A stretch of DNA of 12,979 nt. Origin: Acholeplasmataceae bacterium. GTDB taxonomy: Bacteria; Bacillota_I; Bacilli_A; ML615J-28; CAG-698. A program made the position numbers and the translations under genes. The notes under the pieces were generated by a model that saw only the letters and a list, made by a program, of their open reading frames with translations, had not been told where the DNA came from and did not search any database. The stretch is taken from the NCBI GenBank assembly GCA_012840905.1, contig DUVT01000023.1, positions 1 to 12,979 of the forward strand, in the 5' to 3' direction. Of the stretch, positions 1-6,441 are shown in pieces (position 1 is the first letter of the stretch; each line of letters opens with the position of its first letter).

Positions 1-1590
1 GAACTAAAAGAACATAAGAAAACTGTTGCGATGACAGGTGACGGCGTTAATGATATTTTAGCTTTAAAAGAGGCTGATTGTAGTATCGCTATGGCATCAG
101 GAAGTGAAGCAACTCGCTATGTATCGCATTTAGTTTTAATGGATTCTAATTTTAGTTCTATGCCGAGAGTTGTTCAAGAGGGTAGAAGAGTTATTAATAA
201 CATTCAAAAAACTTCTACACTATTCTTAGTAAAAACAATTTTCTCTATCTTGCTAGCAATTCTTTACATAATATTAGGCTTACAAAATGGTAATATTAAG
301 ATGAGTTATCCATTTGCAGCAAGACATTTATATATGATTGAATGGTTTGCAATAGGAATACCTGCAACCTTCCTAGCATTGCAACCCAATAGAGAAATTG
401 TAAAAGGAAAGTTTTTATCAAATGTTTTAAAATCAACTTTACCTGGCGCTTTAACAATCGTTCTATTGCATGTAATTTTAAACTTTATTAGAACAATTCC
501 AGGTTTAGAAAGTTTCCATCAAAATTACCAAGCATTTACAACTATTGCAACTGTAGTTACTACATTTGTAATGATGGTTGTTTTATTCAAGGTAAGTAGA
601 CCGTTCAATTTATCAAGAAAATTCTTATATGCAGGAATGGTAATTCTTTGCTTACTTGCAGGTTTTGATATAATACCATTTATGAAACTAGATTTATCAT
701 ATCGTCGTGGTGTTGAAGAATACGACATTACTACAGAAGTAATTAGAGATGAATGGACGATAAATGGTAGATCTACATCAGTAAAAGCATTTAGGAAACC
801 AGAAATTGAAGTAATCGCAAATGGTTATGTTCAGCCTGTACTTGCGGTAAGTAAAAATGAACGTTGGACACTTAATGGTTATGAAACACCAATTATTGTA
901 AGAGAAAATGAAAAGTTAACTTTAAAAGTTGATGGTGGCTTTTGGTATATTAATGAATATAAAACCAAATCGAAAGCAATAACAATGCCAACTGTGATTA
1001 TGGAAAATGAACAATACTTAAAACCAGAAATCACAATTATCAAAGACTATTGGGTAATTGATGGCGTATCAACTGATATTAAAGTATCGAATGTAAAAGA
1101 GTTATATTTAGATGTAAACCACTTAGAAAACTGGACAATTAATAGTATTGATACACCAGTTAAAGCGAAAGAAAAAGTTATTAACGAAAATGAATATATA
1201 ATTCCTACTATTACAATTGAGACAAAGTACAATTCAAGATACTTTGCAATAAATGGTAAGGTTACTAATATTGAAGTAGTTGATTCCGATAAAATTGACT
1301 TAGAAGTAGTAGGCTCATACTGGTATATCAATGGCGAAAATACTTTTGAAGTAGCAAAACGAATTATCGATTATATTGAAGATACGGATGATGAATATGT
1401 ACATCCAGTAATTGAGATTAGTAGAGCTGGAAGATGGGTTGTTAATGGCAATGAAACAATCATCCCAGTTGAAAACAATGTTTTAATACTAGAGGTATTT
1501 ATTACAATCTTACTAATCTTAATAGTTGATCCACTAATGAATGGTATTTCGCTACTTCTAAAGAGATTTAGACTAGCAATTGAAGAATGA
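1..1590 (+). CDS. Cation-transporting P-type ATPase, C-terminal part, with large extracellular repeat insertion (5' partial)
   Basis: The frame is open from base 1, so the start lies upstream; 529 residues are visible. They begin at the end of the phosphorylation domain: TGDGVND (bases 34-54) is the conserved hinge/Mg-binding motif of P-type ATPases. Predicted helices follow at about 211-285 (M5), 331-378 (M6, with IEWFAIGIPATF), 430-480 (M7), 541-588 (M8), 619-681 (M9) and 1480-1536 (M10). By family topology the protein would pump cations across the cytoplasmic membrane using ATP. The ion cannot be read, because the M4 motif is missing; the M6 region resembles the CtpE/HAD-IC type of Gram-positive bacteria (recollection). 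Unusually, about 250 residues separate M9 and M10, which are normally joined by a short external loop; the insert holds eight W-x-I-N-G-like motifs. Positive residues flanking M9 (RPFNLSRK) and following M10 (KRFR) agree with an outside location for the insert. TGA stop, then a terminator. Confidence 0.9.
   Translation, partial: ELKEHKKTVAMTGDGVNDILALKEADCSIAMASGSEATRYVSHLVLMDSNFSSMPRVVQEGRRVINNIQKTSTLFLVKTIFSILLAILYIILGLQNGNIKMSYPFAARHLYMIEWFAIGIPATFLALQPNREIVKGKFLSNVLKSTLPGALTIVLLHVILNFIRTIPGLESFHQNYQAFTTIATVVTTFVMMVVLFKVSRPFNLSRKFLYAGMVILCLLAGFDIIPFMKLDLSYRRGVEEYDITTEVIRDEWTINGRSTSVKAFRKPEIEVIANGYVQPVLAVSKNERWTLNGYETPIIVRENEKLTLKVDGGFWYINEYKTKSKAITMPTVIMENEQYLKPEITIIKDYWVIDGVSTDIKVSNVKELYLDVNHLENWTINSIDTPVKAKEKVINENEYIIPTITIETKYNSRYFAINGKVTNIEVVDSDKIDLEVVGSYWYINGENTFEVAKRIIDYIEDTDDEYVHPVIEISRAGRWVVNGNETIIPVENNVLILEVFITILLILIVDPLMNGISLLLKRFRLAIEE
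742..1476 (+). repeat. Protein-level tandem repeat: four 63-residue units inside the P-type ATPase
   Basis: Eight motifs of the form W-x-I/V/L-N/D-G-x-x-T begin at bases 754, 865, 943, 1051, 1132, 1243 (F instead of W), 1321 and 1435. Spacings alternate at 37, 26, 36, 27, 37, 26 and 38 residues. The first motif of each pair therefore recurs at exactly 189 bp (754, 943, 1132, 1321). The long spacers share a Y-[VLI]-x-P-x-[IL] segment (YVQPVL, YLKPEI, YIIPTI, YVHPVI). DNA identity between units is low, so this is an old, diverged duplication and not a recent or slippage repeat. The W-x-I-N-G-x-x-T pattern recalls short motifs seen in secreted and collagen-like surface proteins of Gram-positives; that resemblance is from memory. 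Confidence 0.85.
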
Positions 1591-1597
1591 TAAAAGG

Positions 1598-1628
1598 ATA
1601 ACTACTAATGAAAATTAGTAGTTATTTC
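1598..1628 (+). terminator. Rho-independent terminator after the P-type ATPase gene
   Basis: A perfect 12-bp stem (1598-1609 with 1614-1625) closes a GAAA tetraloop and is followed by a short T-rich run (TTTCTT). It starts 8 bases after the TGA stop. The stem is AT-rich, so strength is probably moderate. Confidence 0.75.
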
Positions 1629-1657
1629 TTGTTTAAGGTAGGTTATTATTGTATAAT
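1629..1657 (+). promoter_or_regulatory. Probable sigma-A promoter for yccF
   Basis: A consensus -10 box TATAAT lies at 1652-1657. The best -35 at 17-bp spacing is the weak TTGTTT at 1629-1634, which abuts the T-run of the preceding terminator. The -10 is well placed about 27 bases ahead of the GTG start. Confidence 0.55.
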
Positions 1658-1683
1658 GTAGGGGAAAAGGAGGATAAAAAATA

Positions 1684-2040
1684 GTGAGATTACTCGGGAA
1701 TATTATTTGGATTATTTTTGGGGGCTTAATTGCTGCCGCGTTATATTTCATTGCAGGGGTTATTTTATACATAACAATTATTGGTATTCCATTTGGCCGA
1801 CAAGCTTTTAAAATGGCTAGATTAGTACTTGCACCGTTTGGAACAGAAGTTAAAACTAACTTTGAAAAACATCCGATTGCAAATACACTTTGGTTAATAT
1901 TCTTTGATCTTGGTATAGCTTTATCGCATTTAGTAACAGGTGTATTTTTTTGTATTACAATAATCGGAATTCCATTTGGCTTACAATGGTTTAAACTTGC
2001 AAAATTAGCTTTAATCCCATTTGGAGCAAATTTAAAATAA
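1684..2040 (+). CDS. yccF: YccF-family inner membrane protein (two YccF repeats)
   Basis: A 118-residue hydrophobic protein made of two homologous halves offset by 61 residues. Residues 30-53 and 91-114 both carry the signature ITIIGIPFGxQxFKxAxLxLxPFG, the hallmark of the YccF domain (DUF307). Each signature is preceded by a hydrophobic stretch (about 7-29 and 67-89), so a membrane hairpin arrangement is likely. The molecular function of the family is not established, and I assign none. Translation starts at a GTG codon; AAGGAGG at 1667-1673 lies 10 bases upstream, and an in-frame TAA at 1675-1677 excludes a longer product. The gene sits alone between a terminator and the rpsF promoter. No terminator is visible after its TAA stop, so read-through into the rpsF operon is possible. 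Confidence 0.9.
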   Translation: MRLLGNIIWIIFGGLIAAALYFIAGVILYITIIGIPFGRQAFKMARLVLAPFGTEVKTNFEKHPIANTLWLIFFDLGIALSHLVTGVFFCITIIGIPFGLQWFKLAKLALIPFGANLK

Positions 2041-2043
2041 TTA

Positions 2044-2072
2044 TTTACAAATTGGTAAAAATATAGTATAAT
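2044..2072 (+). promoter_or_regulatory. Strong sigma-A promoter for rpsF-ssb-rpsR
   Basis: -35 TTTACA (2044-2049) and -10 TATAAT (2067-2072) are separated by exactly 17 bp, giving a near-consensus housekeeping promoter right after the yccF stop. Transcription should begin near 2079, leaving an untranslated leader of about 67 nt before rpsF. Confidence 0.85.
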
Positions 2073-2081
2073 ATATAGAAT

Positions 2082-2139
2082 GAGTTAATGCTCATCCTTG
2101 TCTCTTTTAAAGAAGAGGCCAAAAGTCCAAAAGGAGGTG
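2082..2139 (+). promoter_or_regulatory. rpsF leader: foldable 5' UTR that may hide the ribosome-binding site
   Basis: Two elements can be drawn by eye. A small hairpin TGAG/CTCA lies at 2081-2084/2091-2094. A second structure has P2, GTCTCTT (2100-2106) with AAGAGGC (2113-2119, one G-U pair), directly stacked on P1, CCTT (2096-2099) with AAGG (2131-2134). P1 takes up the first half of the rpsF Shine-Dalgarno, and an 11-nt bulge (2120-2130) lies on the 3' side. A helix plus 3' bulge is the general layout of the S6:S18-binding leader known upstream of rpsF in many bacteria. The bulge here reads GTCC and not the CCG I recall as conserved, so the assignment is tentative. Confidence 0.4.
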
Positions 2140-2145
2140 CGAAGA

Positions 2146-2427
2146 ATGAAAGTGTACACAGGTATGTTTATCATTCGCCCAGATTTAACTGAAGAAGCTT
2201 ATGATGCTGTAGTTCAAGATTATGAAAAACTATTTGCAGATTTCAACAGCAAAGTTTTAGAGGTTAATAAATGGGGAATGAGGGATTTAGCATATGAAAT
2301 CGAAGACTTCAAAAAAGGTTTCTATGTAGTGTTCAAAGTAGAAGCTACACCAGAAGCTGTAAAAGAGTATGATCGTGTATGTAATATCCGTGAAGATGTA
2401 ATTAGACATATATTAGTTAGAGATTAA
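2146..2427 (+). CDS. rpsF: 30S ribosomal protein S6 (bS6)
   Basis: A 93-residue protein, close to the usual length of about 95, of the small-subunit platform, where it pairs with S18. It begins MKVYTGMFIIRPDL and contains the conserved NKWGMRDLAYEI and KGFYVVFKVEA segments followed by the RVCNIREDVIRHILVR end, matching bS6 throughout. The ATG at 2146 is chosen because a strong AAGGAGGTG (2131-2139) stands 6 bases upstream. An upstream in-frame TTG at 2098 would make 16 extra residues encoded by the leader and the Shine-Dalgarno itself, and is not a credible start. It is the first gene of rpsF-ssb-rpsR, the common bacterial arrangement, and is likely autoregulated through the leader by S6:S18 (inference). 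Confidence 0.97.
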   Translation: MKVYTGMFIIRPDLTEEAYDAVVQDYEKLFADFNSKVLEVNKWGMRDLAYEIEDFKKGFYVVFKVEATPEAVKEYDRVCNIREDVIRHILVRD

Positions 2428-2438
2428 GAGGCGATTTT

Positions 2439-2918
2439 ATGAATAAAGTAGTATTAGTCGGAAGGCTCACAAGAGATCCCGAACTAAGATACACAGCAAA
2501 CAATATTCCAGTTGTTCAATTTACAATTGCTGTAAATAGAACCTACACAAGTAAAACAGGCGAAAGACAAGCCGATTTTATTAATTGTGTAGTTTGGCGA
2601 CAACAAGCAGAAAATTTCGCAAGATACATGCGAAAAGGAAGCCTAATTGGTATTGACGGACAAATACAAACACGAAACTACGATGATGCTAATGGTGTTA
2701 GACGTTTTGTTACGGAAGTATTATGTGAATCAATTCATTTCTTAGAACCAAAATCAGCATCACGTGATAATGCTGGATTTGGAGACTTTGCAATGAATCA
2801 AGATACTAATCAATTTGAAAGTCAAATGCCAAGACAAAGCTCTCCTGAAGAACATAAAAATCCATTTGAAGATATTAAATCTGATTTTGATATTTCAAAT
2901 GATGATTTACCATTTTAA
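2439..2918 (+). CDS. ssb: Single-stranded DNA-binding protein
   Basis: A 159-residue SSB that coats single-stranded DNA in replication, repair and recombination. Residues 1 to about 105 form the OB fold: MNKVVLVGRLTRDPELRYT at the start, then DFINCVVWRQQAENFARYMRKG and the IQTRNYDDANGVRRFVTEV segment. A low-complexity Q/N/S-rich linker follows. The protein ends in the acidic tip DISNDDLPF, the docking tail for partner proteins, so the gene is complete. The start has AAGAGG (2426-2431) 7 bases upstream, overlapping the rpsF stop region. It lies between rpsF and rpsR, as in Bacillota generally, which ties its expression to ribosomal protein synthesis. Confidence 0.97.
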   Translation: MNKVVLVGRLTRDPELRYTANNIPVVQFTIAVNRTYTSKTGERQADFINCVVWRQQAENFARYMRKGSLIGIDGQIQTRNYDDANGVRRFVTEVLCESIHFLEPKSASRDNAGFGDFAMNQDTNQFESQMPRQSSPEEHKNPFEDIKSDFDISNDDLPF

Positions 2919-2939
2919 ATTAGGAGGTTAGGAAATAAA

Positions 2940-3164
2940 ATGGCAGGCTATCGAAGTAGACGAAAAAAGAGCTGTTATTTTACGGATAATAAAATCGAAA
3001 AAATTGATTGGACAGACTATGAGTTGTTAAAGAGATTTGTTTCCGATCGTGGAAAAATCTTACCACGTCGTGTTACAGGTACAAAAGCAATTTACCAACG
3101 TGAATTAGCTGTTGCAATCAAACGTGCTCGTCACATGGCTTTATTACCGTTTGTAAAAGAATAG
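2940..3164 (+). CDS. rpsR: 30S ribosomal protein S18 (bS18)
   Basis: A 74-residue small-subunit protein and partner of S6. It shows the characteristic [19 protein letters not shown], the [16 protein letters not shown] core and the [19 protein letters not shown] end. The N-terminus is basic (GYRSRRKKS). Only one cysteine is present, so this is a form without a zinc-binding cysteine cluster. AGGAGGT at 2922-2928 precedes the ATG by 11 bases. It is the last gene of the operon, followed 19 bases later by a strong terminator. Confidence 0.97.
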   Translation: MAGYRSRRKKSCYFTDNKIEKIDWTDYELLKRFVSDRGKILPRRVTGTKAIYQRELAVAIKRARHMALLPFVKE

Positions 3165-3183
3165 TTAATAAATGATAATCAGT

Positions 3184-3210
3184 ACCGTAGTTTACTACGG
3201 TCTTTTTTTT
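3184..3210 (+). terminator. Strong rho-independent terminator ending rpsF-ssb-rpsR
   Basis: A 7-bp stem ACCGTAG (3184-3190) with CTACGGT (3195-3201) and a TTTA loop, followed by C and eight Ts. Confidence 0.93.
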
Positions 3211-3219
3211 GTCCTTTTT

Positions 3220-3255
3220 TGAAAACATTTACTTGATTAATGGAAAACGTTGTTA
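3220..3255 (+). promoter_or_regulatory. Possible paired operator (cre-like) upstream of pflB
   Basis: Two similar 14-mers, TGAAAACATTTACT (3220-3233) and GGAAAACGTTGTTA (3242-3255), lie 22 bp apart, about two helical turns. Each resembles the CcpA catabolite-response element consensus (TGNAARCGNWWWCA) with two to three mismatches. A third copy of the core, GTTTTC, occurs inverted at 3269-3274, just before the -10. Neither site is a full consensus match, so regulator identity is open. Confidence 0.3.
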
Positions 3256-3276
3256 TAAAAATTTTCTAGTTTTCTT

Positions 3277-3285
3277 TGCTATAAT
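3277..3285 (+). promoter_or_regulatory. Extended -10 promoter for pflBA
   Basis: TGCTATAAT combines a TG extension (3277-3278) with a consensus -10 TATAAT (3280-3285). No recognisable -35 stands 16-18 bp upstream, where the sequence is A/T-rich, as is usual for extended -10 promoters. The predicted leader is about 35 nt. Confidence 0.7.
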
Positions 3286-3327
3286 TTAATAAAGGTCTTA
3301 AAAGAAAATAAACATGAGGTATATAAA

Positions 3328-5577
3328 ATGAAAGCATGGAGAAATTTTAAAGGAGGGCTCTGGCAAGAAAAAATCGATGTTCGCGATTTTATTCAAGCCA
3401 ACTATAAGCCTTATGAGGGAGATGAAAGTTTTTTAGAAGGTGCGACAGAAAGAACAAAAAAATTACTTAAAGATTTTCAAGAACTTTTAAAAATTGAAAA
3501 TGAAAAAGGAGTAGTTGATTTAGAAACTGAAGTACCTTCATTAATTACTACTTATGGACCAGCATACTTAGATAAGGAAAACGAAGTAATTGTTGGACTC
3601 CAAACAGATAAACCACTTAAACGTTCTTTTCAACCTTTTGGTGGTATAAGAGTTGCTGTGCAAGCAGTGGAAGCGTATGGTTATAAAGCAAATCCAAAAT
3701 TAGTTGAGTTTTTTACTAAATACCGTAAAACTCATAATCAAGGTGTATTTGATGTTTATACTGATGAAATGCGTTTGGCTCGAAAATCTGGTGTAATAAC
3801 AGGGTTACCAGACGGTTATGGTAGAGGAAGAATAATCGGTGACTATAGAAGAGTTCCATTATATGGGCTTGATCGTTTAATTTTAGAAAAGCAAAATGAA
3901 AAAGAGTCATTTAATACACAAATGACAGAAGAAGTTATTCGTGTTCGTGAAGAAATTCAAGAACAAATTAATGCTTTAAAAGAACTAAAAGAATTAGGTA
4001 AGATGTATGGATTTGACTTAGGTCGTCCTGCTGAAAATGCAACAGAAGCAATACAATGGATGTATTTTGCATATCTTGGTGCTGTAAAAGAACAAAATGG
4101 TGCAGCAATGAGTTTCGGTAGAGATACAACATTTACTGATATTTATATTGAAAGAGATTTAGAAGAAGGAACTTTAACCGAATTAGAAGCACAAGAATTA
4201 ATCGATCAATTTGTGTTGAAACTCAGAATGATTCGTTTTGCAAGAACTCCTGAATATAATAAACTATTCACTGGAGACCCTACTTGGGTTACAAATTCTG
4301 TTGGTGGAATTGGATTAGATGGTAGACCTTTAGTTACAAAAACATCATTTAGATTACTAAATACTTTATATAATCTAGGTCCAGCACCAGAACCAAATAT
4401 TACAGTATTATGGACTGATAAATTACCAACAGGATTCAAAAACTTTGCAGCAAAGATAAGTATTGATACAAGTTCAATTCAATATGAAAATGATGACTTA
4501 ATGCGCAAACTATGCGGTGATGATTATGCAATAAGTTGTTGTGTTTCACCAATGGAACTTGGAAAAGAAATGCAATTCTTTGGTGCGAGAGCAAACCTTG
4601 TAAAAGCACTACTATATGCAATCAATGATGGGGTAGATGAAATCCAAGAATTCAAAGTAGTTGATGGTGTTGGAAATCTTTCATCTGATATCCTTGATTA
4701 TGATGAAGTAATGCAAAAGTATGATTATGTATTAGAGTGGTTAGCGAATCTATATATTAACACATTAAATGTTATCCACTATATGCATGATAAATATGCA
4801 TATGAAAGATTACAAATGGCTTTACATGATTATAATGTAAAACGTAACTTTGCAACTGGAATTGCTGGTTTAAGTGTTGTTGCGGACTCCTTATCAGCAA
4901 TCAAATATGCAAAAGTTAAAGCAATTAGAAATGAAAAAGGGATAGCTGTTGATTTCGAAGTTGAAGGTGATTTCCCTAAGTACGGAAATAATGATGATCG
5001 TGTTGATATGATTGCAAAAAGACTTGTAGAAGTGTTTAAAGCAAAGATTGAAAAGTTTAAGACTTATCGTAATGCAAAACACTCACTTTCAATTCTTACA
5101 ATCACATCAAACGTTGTTTATGGTAAGAAAACTGGTTCAACACCTGATGGTAGAAAGAAAGGTGAACCATTTGCACCTGGCGCAAATCCAATGCATGGAA
5201 GAGACTCATCAGGAGCACTAGCGTCCTTAATGAGTGTTGCAAAAATTCCTTTCTTTTTTGCTAATGATGGAGTAAGTAATACATTCAGTATTATTCCAAG
5301 TGCCTTAGGTGAAGACTACAAAGATTTCTTACACAATAATGAATCAAGTTCTGCTGTAAAAAATCTTGTTACAATTTTAGATGGATACTTTAAGAACAAT
5401 GCTCATCACTTAAATGTTAACGTATTAAATCGTGAAATGTTAATTGATGCTATGGAAAAACCTGAGAAGTATCCTAACCTTACAATTAGGGTTTCTGGTT
5501 ATGCAGTAAACTTTCACAAACTCACACCAATACAACAACAAGAAGTTATTAGCAGAACATTCCATGAACGCATATGA
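3328..5577 (+). CDS. pflB: Pyruvate formate-lyase (formate C-acetyltransferase)
   Basis: A 749-residue cytosolic glycyl-radical enzyme converting pyruvate and CoA to acetyl-CoA and formate in anaerobic mixed-acid fermentation. The length is within the usual 740-760 range. The catalytic cysteine pair is visible as C404-C405 in ISCCVSPM, and the radical glycine is G724 in RVSGYAVNF near the C-terminus. The N-terminal lyase domain begins with [35 protein letters not shown] is also typical of PflB rather than of other glycyl-radical enzymes (glycerol dehydratase or 2-ketobutyrate forms are less likely). GAGG (3316-3319) precedes the ATG by 8 bases. The TGA stop overlaps the pflA start (ATGA), so the two products are made in a coupled way. 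The enzyme is oxygen-sensitive, pointing to an anaerobic or facultative lifestyle. Confidence 0.97.
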   Translation: MKAWRNFKGGLWQEKIDVRDFIQANYKPYEGDESFLEGATERTKKLLKDFQELLKIENEKGVVDLETEVPSLITTYGPAYLDKENEVIVGLQTDKPLKRSFQPFGGIRVAVQAVEAYGYKANPKLVEFFTKYRKTHNQGVFDVYTDEMRLARKSGVITGLPDGYGRGRIIGDYRRVPLYGLDRLILEKQNEKESFNTQMTEEVIRVREEIQEQINALKELKELGKMYGFDLGRPAENATEAIQWMYFAYLGAVKEQNGAAMSFGRDTTFTDIYIERDLEEGTLTELEAQELIDQFVLKLRMIRFARTPEYNKLFTGDPTWVTNSVGGIGLDGRPLVTKTSFRLLNTLYNLGPAPEPNITVLWTDKLPTGFKNFAAKISIDTSSIQYENDDLMRKLCGDDYAISCCVSPMELGKEMQFFGARANLVKALLYAINDGVDEIQEFKVVDGVGNLSSDILDYDEVMQKYDYVLEWLANLYINTLNVIHYMHDKYAYERLQMALHDYNVKRNFATGIAGLSVVADSLSAIKYAKVKAIRNEKGIAVDFEVEGDFPKYGNNDDRVDMIAKRLVEVFKAKIEKFKTYRNAKHSLSILTITSNVVYGKKTGSTPDGRKKGEPFAPGANPMHGRDSSGALASLMSVAKIPFFFANDGVSNTFSIIPSALGEDYKDFLHNNESSSAVKNLVTILDGYFKNNAHHLNVNVLNREMLIDAMEKPEKYPNLTIRVSGYAVNFHKLTPIQQQEVISRTFHERI

Positions 5578-6293
5578 TAGCAAATGTTCATTCCATCGAA
5601 ACTTTTAGTAGTTTAGATGGACCTGGAATTCGCTATGTCCTATTTTTACAAGGTTGTAATTTAGCTTGTAAGTATTGCCATAATATAGATACAATACCGA
5701 GGATCAACTATAAACAAATGAGTGTTGATGAAGTAGTAAATGACTTTTTAAAGTATAAAGCTTTTTATCAAGATGGTGGAATCACGATTAGTGGTGGTGA
5801 ACCTTTATTACAACTAGATTTTATAATTGCTTTATTTGAAAAGTTAAAAGAATACAATGTTCACACAGCGATTCAAACTCAAGGAACTATCTTTCAAGAT
5901 AATCCAAAGTTTAGAAAACTAATTGATTTAACCAATCTATTTATTGTTGATTTAAAAGGTGTAAACAACACAGAAGTAAAAAAAATAACGAATGTAAAAT
6001 TAGATAATACATTTTTACTCCTCGATATTTTAAATAAAGAAAACAAAAAGTTTTATATCACGTATGTATTAGTTCCTGAGATAAATAATTCTAACTATCA
6101 TATTGAAGAACTAGGAAAGATTTTAAAGAGATTTAATCAAGCTAACTACAAGTTTAAAGTGCTAAAATACCACAAGCTTGGGCTTGATAAATGGACTCAA
6201 TTAGGTATAAAATATGAGTTAGATAAGTATAGGGAAGCAACTAGTAAAGATGTAGGTGAGTTTTTAGATAAGTTAAAATCGTATATCCAATAA
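5574..6293 (+). CDS. pflA: Pyruvate formate-lyase-activating enzyme (radical SAM)
   Basis: A 239-residue radical SAM protein that uses a [4Fe-4S] cluster and S-adenosylmethionine to create the glycyl radical on PflB. The cluster-binding CxxxCxxC is C28-C32-C35 in [11 protein letters not shown], and the SAM-binding GGEP motif is at 74-77 (ISGGEPLLQ). The N-terminal [22 protein letters not shown] matches the PflA family. Its length of about 240 lacks the extra ferredoxin-like insert of the longer activases for other glycyl-radical enzymes. No clear Shine-Dalgarno lies ahead of the ATG, and the start overlaps the pflB stop by 4 bases, so it probably depends on translational coupling. A terminator follows the TAA stop at once. 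Confidence 0.96.
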   Translation: MIANVHSIETFSSLDGPGIRYVLFLQGCNLACKYCHNIDTIPRINYKQMSVDEVVNDFLKYKAFYQDGGITISGGEPLLQLDFIIALFEKLKEYNVHTAIQTQGTIFQDNPKFRKLIDLTNLFIVDLKGVNNTEVKKITNVKLDNTFLLLDILNKENKKFYITYVLVPEINNSNYHIEELGKILKRFNQANYKFKVLKYHKLGLDKWTQLGIKYELDKYREATSKDVGEFLDKLKSYIQ

Positions 6294-6333
6294 AAAAGTT
6301 TGCTTGTTAACATCTGTTAGCAAGCAAATTTTT
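6292..6333 (+). terminator. Rho-independent terminator ending pflBA
   Basis: A 13-bp stem with one G-U pair (6299-6311 with 6316-6328; outer arm TTTGCTTG/CAAGCAAA) and a 4-nt loop is followed by five Ts. It is preceded by six As, so it could also act on transcripts from the opposite strand. Confidence 0.9.
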
Positions 6334-6410
6334 AAGTGGTTTTATTATGAATACTTTCAATAAACTTGTCAACAAATAAATTCTTATATATTTTATTTTT
6401 CTATGCACTG

Positions 6411-6419
6411 TGGTATAAT
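6411..6419 (+). promoter_or_regulatory. Extended -10 promoter for the gdpP-rplI-dnaB cluster
   Basis: TGGTATAAT carries the TG extension (6411-6412) and a consensus TATAAT (6414-6419). The region 17 bp upstream is T-rich without a good -35. The predicted start near 6426 gives a very short leader of about 16 nt, just enough for the AGGTGA ribosome site. Confidence 0.65.
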
Positions 6420-6441
6420 AATTAATAAATAGGTGATACTT

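Noticed and set aside
525..1331. Minus-strand open frames across the P-type ATPase gene
   Set aside because: They lie opposite a clearly coding frame, have no ribosome site or recognisable domain, and one follows the periodicity of the repeat on the other strand.
742..1476. CRISPR-like or recent DNA tandem repeat suggested by the 189-bp period
   Set aside because: The nucleotide copies are strongly diverged and the regularity exists only in the protein, within one open frame.
2098..2145. TTG start at 2098 giving an S6 with 16 extra N-terminal residues
   Set aside because: The extra codons are the untranslated leader and the Shine-Dalgarno itself, and the ATG at 2146 has ideal spacing and the canonical S6 N-terminus.
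3716..5082. Several short minus-strand frames opposite pflB
   Set aside because: These are antisense shadows of a conserved gene, with no family similarity and no supporting start signals.
6334..6410. Additional promoter with TTGTCA at 6366-6371 and TATTTT 17 bp downstream
   Set aside because: The -10 match is poor and the AT-rich region offers many chance matches; the extended -10 at 6411-6419 is much better.
6433..6441. GTG start at 6433 for gdpP
   Set aside because: It overlaps the AGGTGA ribosome site that serves the ATG at 6442.
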